Below are positions 7,116-12,801 of a DNA stretch of 20,701 nt, piece by piece. The position numbers were made by a program, and so were the translations under genes. Source of the stretch: CAZMXS01 sp964570325 (lineage in GTDB: Bacteria; Verrucomicrobiota; Kiritimatiellia; CAIQIC01; CAZMXS01); assembly GCA_964570325.1 (NCBI GenBank), contig CAZMXS010000079.1, positions 1-20,701 of the forward strand. The letters are read 5' to 3'. Position 1 is the first letter of the stretch. Every line of letters begins with the position of its first letter. Under the pieces are notes generated by a model, which was not told the origin of the DNA, searched no databases, and was given only the letters and a program-made list of their open reading frames with translations.

Positions 7116-7556
7116 CTATTTCCGCAACTCCTGCAGGACCCCATTGACCCAGTTGGTAAGCGCCGCGCCGGCCAGAAAGCGGTCCACGCATTTGACAACC
7201 AGCGCCCGCTCGACACAGCGCATCATGCTATCGCCGCTGGCGTTCGTCCAAACGACGCCTTCGACTGAACCGGCGTTCACCAGCGCGGCTTTGCGGGCGA
7301 CGACATACAGCACGCCGTTCGTGCCCAACTGGACCATGTCGGAGGGGTTGGCCGTGATATAGCGGACCGGCTGCAGCAGCATCCAGTTGAACGAACCATC
7401 GGCCCGCTGCTTCTGCGGCATGGAATCAAAACTTGGGATATCGACACCCACAACCGTTACCGCCTGAGTAACGGTCAGGACCGTCGCCGGAATGGGATAG
7501 ACCACCGCCTGGGCCGCGCCAGCCAGCATGATCAGTAGAGCAATCCATCTTTTCAT
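7116..7556 (-). CDS. Secreted protein of unknown function in the phage late region
   Basis: The product is 146 residues with a clear Sec signal peptide (MKRWIALLIMLAGAAQA, cleavage probably after residue 17). The rest is a single globular-looking domain without recognised motifs; two cysteines lie close together near the C-terminal part (MMRCVERALVVKCVDRF), which could pair after export. The ATG at 7556 is preceded by AAGGAG at six bases, a strong ribosome site, so the longer frame to 7592 is unlikely. It follows the YadA-head-like gene by 10 bases and is part of a run of four genes whose products all carry export signals. Function not recognised. Confidence 0.75.
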   Translation of the reverse strand: MKRWIALLIMLAGAAQAVVYPIPATVLTVTQAVTVVGVDIPSFDSMPQKQRADGSFNWMLLQPVRYITANPSDMVQLGTNGVLYVVARKAALVNAGSVEGVVWTNASGDSMMRCVERALVVKCVDRFLAGAALTNWVNGVLQELRK

Positions 7557-7566
7557 CGGGATCTCC

Positions 7567-8655
7567 TTAAAGGCCGGTACGCCATACGCCACCGGTCAGG
7601 TTGCGGAAAAAAAGGTTCACGCCGTCATTGCTGATAACGGCCCCGTTCTCGAAAATCCAAGTGTTGCCTTTGAGCGCCGTACTATCCGGCGTTGAATTGG
7701 TTATGTCGGGGCCCAAGGCCACTGAATTGCTGGCACCGGCCGTGACCGTGGCGCGGGTTCCAACTGCAACCCCGTTGGTCACATGGACCATGGCATACCA
7801 GCCCATTGCGTTGGCAAAGCCAACACCCGGACCTGTCCCGGCCTGATTTCCGATTCCGATATTTCCATGCGATGGATTGCCCAAGTTCGGATATCCGATT
7901 CCAATATTGGCGGTGCCGAAAAGCGGCGAATAAGCCCAGCTATGCCAGAAATTGTAATCACCGGCATTGATGTTTGCGCTGAAACCAAGCGCCGTGTTGT
8001 AGGTGCCGGCGCAACCAAGTGAAATCCCGCCACTCTCCAGAATGGCGATGTTTGGCGAGCCAAGGGCGGAAGCGAATCCGGCGGACGAAATAAACGTACC
8101 GTACCCCACGAAAGGGCCGGTCCCGAGCGGGGCAAGCATGATCGCATGGCCGGGGTTGACCAAGTTGTTCCCAATGCTGATGTTTTCATACGACCATGCG
8201 GGATACGTTCCTGTTTTGATCCTGTGACCAATGGCAATTGATTCTGCGGTGCTGGTGACGTTGCTGGCAATGTCAACGATGTCGTTTCCGATATAGATGC
8301 CGCCTTGATTGAATTTGGGGTTGCCGGCGGTGCTTCCAATCCTGATCGTGCCTTCAAGGTTCTGATTGGTTCCATTGACCGGGTTGCTTGCGGCTGAAAT
8401 TATAATGGCGCCGGTGTTTGTGGTGGATGACCCGGGGGAAAGAACATTACGCGCCCCCACGGACAGGAAGGCGTTACTCGCCGCGACCGGATCCATGCCC
8501 GCCGACGCCGCGACCTCTGCGGCCAAGGCGTCAACGGTCGGCGTCCCGTCAACGATGTCGCCTTCATAATTCGGGCTTCCGTCCAGAATATCCCCAGCCC
8601 ATGTTCCAACGGTGGTCAGAATCGCCGCAGCTGCAATGGCGAAAATGCGCTTCAT
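7567..8655 (-). CDS. Secreted protein with YadA-head-like (Hep/Hag type) repeats, probable adhesin or fibre
   Basis: The product is 362 residues. A Sec signal peptide (MKRIFAIAAAAILTTVGTWA) is followed by two GDI.DG.P units, then a long region with several short units of the form [ND]-x-[AIS]-[IV]-x-[IVL]-G (SIAIGHR, ISIGNN, GISLGC, NIGIGY, NIGIGNQ, GVAVGTR, SVALGPD). That is the pattern of the left-handed beta-roll head of trimeric autotransporters such as YadA. No membrane-anchor barrel and no S74-type chaperone domain is seen; the C-terminus is only WIFENGAVISNDGVNLFF and a few more residues. The start overlaps the upstream stop as TAATG. It could be a fibre of the particle or a lysogen surface protein. 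Confidence 0.75.
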   Translation of the reverse strand: MKRIFAIAAAAILTTVGTWAGDILDGSPNYEGDIVDGTPTVDALAAEVAASAGMDPVAASNAFLSVGARNVLSPGSSTTNTGAIIISAASNPVNGTNQNLEGTIRIGSTAGNPKFNQGGIYIGNDIVDIASNVTSTAESIAIGHRIKTGTYPAWSYENISIGNNLVNPGHAIMLAPLGTGPFVGYGTFISSAGFASALGSPNIAILESGGISLGCAGTYNTALGFSANINAGDYNFWHSWAYSPLFGTANIGIGYPNLGNPSHGNIGIGNQAGTGPGVGFANAMGWYAMVHVTNGVAVGTRATVTAGASNSVALGPDITNSTPDSTALKGNTWIFENGAVISNDGVNLFFRNLTGGVWRTGL

Positions 8656-9014
8656 TATTCGCCCCGCTTAATGAGTTGGATCGATCCGGTTGCGGCCTGG
8701 CCAAAGTCGAAATGGATGGCGTCCCCTGCCGCAAAAGGGAAGGCCGTTTCGGGTATCCAAATCAAGTCCGTGATGTTGGTATCCACGCGGGTGCGCAGCG
8801 TGAAGTGCAGGCCGCCGGAAAGTCTGGTGATAGTGGTCGTTGGGCAGGTGGCGCCTTCAAAGCGAACCAGGGCGGCTATTGGCGCCCAGGAGCTATTCAC
8901 CTGGGAATTCGAGACAACGACGGGGGCATTGGAGAACGACAGTGTATCGGCCCAATCAGCGGCCCGCGCCATGCCGGCCAGCAGCCATACGCCCAGGATG
9001 ATCAGAGATTTCAT
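8655..9014 (-). CDS. Small secreted protein of unknown function
   Basis: Protein of 119 residues with a signal peptide (MKSLIILGVWLLAGMARA, cleavage likely before ADWADT). The mature part is about 100 residues, rich in beta-forming residues (FEGATCPTTTITRL, HFTLRTRVDTNITDLIWI), ending FDFGQAATGSIQLIKRGE, compatible with a small beta-sandwich. No family recognised. The start has GAGG six bases upstream, itself inside the end of the preceding gene (stop at 9022), and its stop overlaps the next start as TAATG, so it is probably translated together with the YadA-like protein. A role as accessory or cap of that protein is possible from context only. Confidence 0.75.
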   Translation of the reverse strand: MKSLIILGVWLLAGMARAADWADTLSFSNAPVVVSNSQVNSSWAPIAALVRFEGATCPTTTITRLSGGLHFTLRTRVDTNITDLIWIPETAFPFAAGDAIHFDFGQAATGSIQLIKRGE

Positions 9015-9021
9015 GTGCGCC

Positions 9022-9774
9022 TCAGGGGGTGGTGATGTTCGTCAAAAGGCCAGCGCCGAAATAAAACGTAAACGAGCCAACTGGGACGTTGGTAGTTAAG
9101 CCGCGGAAAATATCGGCCCAGTTTGTTTTTGTAATTCCGTTCCAAGAAATCGGGTGTGTCCCGTTATTGGTTCCGACGCTCAAGCAACTGGGTAGTGCGG
9201 AGAAAAACGGGCGGGAATACTGGTCAAATCCAGAAAGGCCATTGGCTCCCCAAAAGCGCGTTCCATTGGTAGCTTCAAGGTCAACGTATTGGCCTTGAAT
9301 CCAAACAGAATGATCGTAACCGGAACCATCTTTCGAAGATGCCCAATGGATTGTTTGTTTTTCACCCCAGTAAACTGGGAAAGGGGCTGGTGTGGCATTG
9401 TGCGAATAAAGCGATTTGTTGCTGATGTTGACCGATGGGACGGCATATCCAATAGCGCCCCATACGGTAGAGCTTTTATGGTACAGATAATCGTAAAGGG
9501 TTAGTGATTTCTGCATTATCTCGCCGTCATCATCGGCAGACATAACGGTTGAATTTGCCCGAAGCATGGCGTTTGTTGGATCGTATCTGATATTGAGTAA
9601 TTCGATAGTGTTGCTGTTTTTCCAATCGGTAAAAACAGGGTCAACCTCGGTAAGAGAATAGATCGGCCCGGACGAAGACTTGATCCAGCCGCCCGAACAG
9701 GAAGCGGCGAAAACGAGGAAGAAGAACATGGCGGCGACAACATTCGCACCAAACAGGAGACAGCGACGGTTCAT
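9022..9774 (-). CDS. Exported protein or lipoprotein of unknown function
   Basis: The product is 250 residues. A hydrophobic N-terminus (MNRRCLLFGANVVAAMFFFL and following) ends in AASCSGGW, a weak lipobox with C26, so it is either a lipoprotein or simply exported. The mature part is rich in Trp, Tyr, Asn, Ser and Thr (for example WIQGQYVDLEATNGTRFWG), typical of extracellular beta-structured or carbohydrate-binding proteins, but I recognise no family. The ATG at 9774 overlaps the preceding stop as ATGA, with AAGGG about eight bases upstream. The GC content is visibly lower than in neighbours (many AT-rich codons), suggesting more recent acquisition or a different history. Confidence 0.75.
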   Translation of the reverse strand: MNRRCLLFGANVVAAMFFFLVFAASCSGGWIKSSSGPIYSLTEVDPVFTDWKNSNTIELLNIRYDPTNAMLRANSTVMSADDDGEIMQKSLTLYDYLYHKSSTVWGAIGYAVPSVNISNKSLYSHNATPAPFPVYWGEKQTIHWASSKDGSGYDHSVWIQGQYVDLEATNGTRFWGANGLSGFDQYSRPFFSALPSCLSVGTNNGTHPISWNGITKTNWADIFRGLTTNVPVGSFTFYFGAGLLTNITTP

Positions 9775-10205
9775 GGCAGTGCCCTTTCATATGTAGGATC
9801 GGGGATCTTGCCGTAAGCGGGCGACGGCTGGACCGCGACATCGGCGTCATCGGCCGTGACGTTGAAATGCTTGTAGGAAATCATGCGCAGGAACATTTCC
9901 GCGCGGGTCATGGATTGATGGGCTTCGGTTGATAAATCGACGCCCATCTCCATCATGAGCGTGTAGATGATGAAATTCTCCGCGCTGCGGATACAGGACT
10001 CGGGGAGTTTCGTCGTGTCCGCATCGAGGATGTTTGCCGGATTCGTCGCCATGGCGTCGCGGAACTCCGCAACAGTCTCCGAGACGATCTCGGCCAATCG
10101 CCCGGCCTTGCCGGGATTGGCGGTCAGCCAGTCGTTATAGACCGGCGTCAAGTCCGTGGGCAGGTCGGCCAGCACCTTGGTCGTTGTGAGCGCAAGCCAG
10201 TTCAC
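9771..10205 (-). CDS. Probable head completion or neck protein
   Basis: The product is 144 residues, starting at a GTG (10205) that has AGAGG seven bases upstream; an earlier ATG at 10259 would read through the terminator hairpin and is unlikely. The protein is largely helical (LTTTKVLADLPTDL, then LAEIVSETVAEFRDAM, then IRSAENFIIYTLMMEMG). This small helical character and the place just after the major capsid gene are what one expects of a head-tail connector of the gp6 or Mu gp36 kind, but no signature residues were identified. It is the first gene after the capsid terminator and is coupled to the next gene by ATGA. Confidence 0.5.
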   Translation of the reverse strand: MNWLALTTTKVLADLPTDLTPVYNDWLTANPGKAGRLAEIVSETVAEFRDAMATNPANILDADTTKLPESCIRSAENFIIYTLMMEMGVDLSTEAHQSMTRAEMFLRMISYKHFNVTADDADVAVQPSPAYGKIPDPTYERALP

Positions 10206-10217
10206 CGGACAGCCTCT

Positions 10218-10251
10218 TAAAAAAGGCCGGCGAGGATCGCCCGCCGGCCTT
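10218..10251 (-). terminator. Strong intrinsic terminator after the major capsid gene
   Basis: On the minus strand a perfect 10-bp GC-rich stem (AAGGCCGGCG with CGCCGGCCTT, plus-strand 10242-10251 and 10223-10232) closes a 9-base loop and runs into six T residues (10224-10219). It begins 17 bases after the capsid stop at 10269 and ends just before the neck-like gene. It should reduce transcription of the distal genes relative to the capsid gene. Confidence 0.9.
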
Positions 10252-10268
10252 CGGATCAAACCAACAGA

Positions 10269-11210
10269 TTACGTCGCGCTGATGTTCAGGCGCAGGGCGG
10301 CGGCGGCATTCGTGACGGCGATGTCCTCGCTCCAATCGAACTTCGCCACTTCGACGCGGCCGTCGTCGCGCATGTACGAGCCAGGCACCATGAACTTGTC
10401 CATGAGCCGGAACGTCTTCATGAAGGACGGATCCCGGCGGCTCGGATTCGCCTTGCGGGCGAATACCAGGATCGAGTTGTCCAGGATGAAGCTCAGCGAC
10501 TTCGTGATGCCCTCAGCCGTAGTGTCGTACACCATGTACGACGTGCGGACCTCGGGGGTCCCGACGAAAAGCTGGCCGGCGCTCTGCTCGGTCGGCACCG
10601 CGAGCCCGACGCCCGCCTTGCCGCCGTTGCCGATGATGAAACGGCCGCGAACCTTGGCCTGATTCTTGAAGACCGTGAAGGCCGTCGCGCCGAACAGGAT
10701 TCCGACGCCCATCAGGGAGCCGTACCCGCAGGTCTTGATGACGGACAGAATGGCGGCGTCGATGTCCGACACCGGATCGGCCGCGTCATTCCATACCTTG
10801 TTGGTCCCGACGCCCACGGCGGTCAGCGCGGCGTCAATGACGCCTTTCTCATGGCTGAGTGCGCCGACTTCGGCGCAGGCATCCGCGCCTTCTTTCAACA
10901 GGTTTTCGAGGCCTTCGCTTTCCAACTGCTCCAGGTTGTCGACCGGGAAGTCGAGCGCGTGCGGCTCGCAGTTGTAGGTTTCATCGGTCGCATCGAACCG
11001 CAATTCCGTGGCCCGCCCGCCCAGGGCGCGCAGCGTGTTTGGAATGCGGAAACGGTTCTTCTCGGTGTACTTCTTATAGCGGCCGATGCTGGTCGCGACC
11101 GGCACGGTCGGCGCGATGAAGTCCGCGACGGGCATAATGGCGTTTTGCGCCGCGCCCTGCGCGTACTCTTTGAGGGTCGGAGTGGAACTAATTGAAGAAA
11201 GGCGGCTCAT
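10269..11210 (-). CDS. Major capsid protein
   Basis: The product is 313 residues. Features typical of HK97-fold capsid proteins that lack a cleaved N-domain: an early IAPTVPVATSIGRYKKY segment, ENFRIP-like NRFRIPNTLRALGG, a TDETYNCEPHALDFPV segment, a long helix with NLEQLESEG through DAALTA (spine-helix region, about 90-130), then a NKVWNDAADPVSDI segment and a C-terminal beta-rich domain. The sequence 'DA.DETY.C..HAL...V' is reminiscent of known phage major capsid proteins. Position (after scaffold and decoration genes, followed by its own terminator) agrees. The ATG at 11210 follows AAGGA at eight bases. High expression is expected. Confidence 0.8.
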   Translation of the reverse strand: MSRLSSISSTPTLKEYAQGAAQNAIMPVADFIAPTVPVATSIGRYKKYTEKNRFRIPNTLRALGGRATELRFDATDETYNCEPHALDFPVDNLEQLESEGLENLLKEGADACAEVGALSHEKGVIDAALTAVGVGTNKVWNDAADPVSDIDAAILSVIKTCGYGSLMGVGILFGATAFTVFKNQAKVRGRFIIGNGGKAGVGLAVPTEQSAGQLFVGTPEVRTSYMVYDTTAEGITKSLSFILDNSILVFARKANPSRRDPSFMKTFRLMDKFMVPGSYMRDDGRVEVAKFDWSEDIAVTNAAAALRLNISAT

Positions 11211-11232
11211 GTTGGCGTTCCTTTATGATGGG

Positions 11233-11595
11233 TTAGGGGGTGGTTCCTTCTATCTCGAAAATGGCTTGCGTTGCGCCGCCAAGCCAAACTGGCGACAATT
11301 GGTCGCCGGGGAAGAGATATGTAGTCATGTTGGTCTGGTCGCCACTGGCGCTTGCTAGCGTGATGGTGGCAAAAGCGTCATTGGTTACTAAACCATGAAC
11401 CTTGACGATTGTGACCTTGCTGGTGGCGGCTGAACCATAGAAAGCCTTGATAGAGCGGACGGTGATCGGCTTGCTATGCGAATCGAACGTTTCCGTCTCG
11501 CCTTGGTTCAGAAAAACCCAGCGAAATGGTTCGGCGGCGACTGCCGCGACGGCCAGGCCGATAACGGCCAGCGTGATCAAAAGGATGTTCTTCAT
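11233..11595 (-). CDS. Small exported protein encoded inside the capsid module
   Basis: Protein of 120 residues with a convincing signal peptide (MKNILLITLAVIGLAVAAVAA, cleavage likely before EPFRW). The mature domain of about 100 residues is Thr/Val-rich and probably all-beta, ending in AIFEIEGTTP. It sits between the decoration-like gene and the major capsid gene, which is an odd place for an exported protein. The ATG at 11595 has AAAGGA about ten bases upstream. Function not recognised; a capsid-associated beta-domain protein whose N-terminal hydrophobic segment is not a true signal is the alternative. Confidence 0.7.
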   Translation of the reverse strand: MKNILLITLAVIGLAVAAVAAEPFRWVFLNQGETETFDSHSKPITVRSIKAFYGSAATSKVTIVKVHGLVTNDAFATITLASASGDQTNMTTYLFPGDQLSPVWLGGATQAIFEIEGTTP

Positions 11596-11616
11596 CGAGT
11601 CTGGTTCCTTTCGGGT

Positions 11617-12051
11617 TTACGTCACAACGAGGTTGCCGACGTTGCAGGGCGCGATGTGGATGAGTTGACCGGCAACACCGGCCTCCAACGCGATGCCGAC
11701 CATCTTGTAAGTGGCGGCGCCCGACGGGCAGGTCCGCACCTTGCCGGCGGCCGTGGCGACGGCTTCCGCGACAATCCGGTCGCCTGGGCTGCAGGTGCCG
11801 GAAAGCACCGCGCGGATCGTACGCCCGCAGGCGGCCAACGGCCGCAGCGTGACGTTGTCCCCGCTAGCGTCGCCGCCATCGAGGATCAGGAAAAACGGGT
11901 TGTCGGTGTCCGCCGAAGGCAGATTGGCCTGGGCGACGCCGGACGTGTTGACGACCTTGGCCAGATACCCCTCCTTGGCGGAAAGGTCGGCCGCGCTCGG
12001 GAAAACAAGGTCCCCGGCCTGCGTATTGCTTTGGGAAGCGTAATCACTCAT
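11617..12051 (-). CDS. Probable capsid decoration protein
   Basis: Protein of 144 residues, small, Gly/Ala/Val-rich and probably beta-barrel-like. It starts with SNTQAGDLVFPSAADLSAKEGYLAKVVN and contains ILDGGDASGDNVTLRPL and CSPGDRIVAEAVATAAGKV, a layout like DUF2190-type or related decoration/stabilisation proteins encoded immediately before the capsid gene in many Mu- and lambda-like phages. Three to four cysteines are present. The ATG at 12051 is preceded by AAAGGA at about nine bases. The family is inferred from context and general pattern. Confidence 0.6.
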   Translation of the reverse strand: MSDYASQSNTQAGDLVFPSAADLSAKEGYLAKVVNTSGVAQANLPSADTDNPFFLILDGGDASGDNVTLRPLAACGRTIRAVLSGTCSPGDRIVAEAVATAAGKVRTCPSGAATYKMVGIALEAGVAGQLIHIAPCNVGNLVVT

Positions 12052-12063
12052 GGGCTATGTCCT

Positions 12064-12624
12064 TTACTTGGGTTCGAGGATTTCTTTTTCGGCGCGGCTG
12101 AAGGCCGTGCGGAAAGGGATTTTCTCGGTCGTCGCGATGTGCTGAGCGCGGTTGCGGATCTTCACCGCCAGCGACTTCTCCGCCTGGGCGGGTTCCTCGG
12201 CCAGCGCCGTCACCGGCTTGACCAGGGCGACGAGCCGATTCTTCAACGGCTGGCTCGGAGCCAGCGCGGGCGCCGGGGGCGGCGGATCGGCGGGCGTCCG
12301 GCCGCGCATCTCAATCAAGACGGCCGTGGTCTGGTCGCGGTTCTGCAAGAACTGGTTCTTCCAGAACTCCCGTGTGTCGTTCGTGATGACGTCGGCGAAA
12401 TCCTCGACATCGCGGTTGGCAAGCTTGTCCTCCAGTTGGACGGCATCGCCCAGCAAGGCGTCATACTTCGCCTGCAGGCCGGCCACCAATTGAACCAGGG
12501 CGGCGATGAGTTCAACGTCGGTGGCGGTTTCGGGCAGGTTCAGCATCGACTTGATCTTGGCGATGTCGGTTTCGACCGTGGCGGGGTCCGGGGTTTCCGG
12601 CGCGGGATTCGGATTGTCGGCCAT
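12064..12624 (-). CDS. Scaffold-like protein
   Basis: Protein of 186 residues: an acidic Pro-rich N-terminus, a leucine-rich helical region (about 22-75, IAKIKSMLNLPETATDVELIAALVQLVAGLQAKYDALL pattern cut here into parts), a Pro-rich linker (PADPPPPAPALAP) near residue 110-120 and a charged helical C-terminus ending FSRAEKEILEPK. The helical region with 'L.LPETATD.ELIAAL..L' resembles the C-terminal half of Mu gpI-type protease/scaffold proteins. It is the first gene after the terminator at 12655-12700 and precedes the decoration and capsid genes. AAGGA lies about eight bases before the ATG. A second scaffold-like region is also present in the protease gene upstream. Confidence 0.55.
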   Translation of the reverse strand: MADNPNPAPETPDPATVETDIAKIKSMLNLPETATDVELIAALVQLVAGLQAKYDALLGDAVQLEDKLANRDVEDFADVITNDTREFWKNQFLQNRDQTTAVLIEMRGRTPADPPPPAPALAPSQPLKNRLVALVKPVTALAEEPAQAEKSLAVKIRNRAQHIATTEKIPFRTAFSRAEKEILEPK

Positions 12625-12654
12625 GTTCGTTTCCTTTTTTGAAAAACCGGGGCG

Positions 12655-12700
12655 AAAAAAAAGGACGGAGACTTGTCTTGGCTGCCAAGTCGCCGTCCTT
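12655..12700 (-). terminator. Intrinsic terminator or attenuator before the scaffold/capsid block
   Basis: On the minus strand AAGGACGG-x-GACTTG... pairs with ...CAAGTC-x-CCGTCCTT (plus-strand 12661-12675 and 12686-12700), a 15-position stem with a single mismatch and a 10-base loop, followed by eight T residues (12662-12655). It lies between the nuclease-protein stop (12802) and the scaffold-like gene start (12624). Confidence 0.88.
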
Positions 12701-12761
12701 CTCTGGAGTGCGTCGCGGGTAATTACTCCGCGCCGTCGCCCCCATTCAGCTATTAGTCTTT

Positions 12762-12790
12762 TTTCTACGTCGAGCGGGAAGTGAAGTCAA
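12762..12790 (-). promoter_or_regulatory. Candidate phage promoter upstream of the scaffold/capsid block
   Basis: TTGACT (12790-12785), 17 bases, TAGAAA (12767-12762) on the minus strand: 5/6 and 4/6 consensus matches. The surrounding 22 bases (12795-12774) match 18 of 22 bases of a second site before the portal gene (18947-18926), which supports a shared late promoter element. The start point would be near 12755, upstream of the terminator hairpin. Confidence 0.45.
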
Positions 12791-12801
12791 CACACACCCG
12801 G

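Noticed and set aside
11476..12642. 388-residue + strand open frame opposite the decoration and scaffold genes
   Set aside because: Arg/Gly/Asp-rich shadow of three minus-strand genes with good ribosome sites; no motif seen.
12625..12654. Second promoter between terminator and scaffold-like gene
   Set aside because: Only 30 bases with an A/T tract and the ribosome site; no room for a -35/-10 pair.
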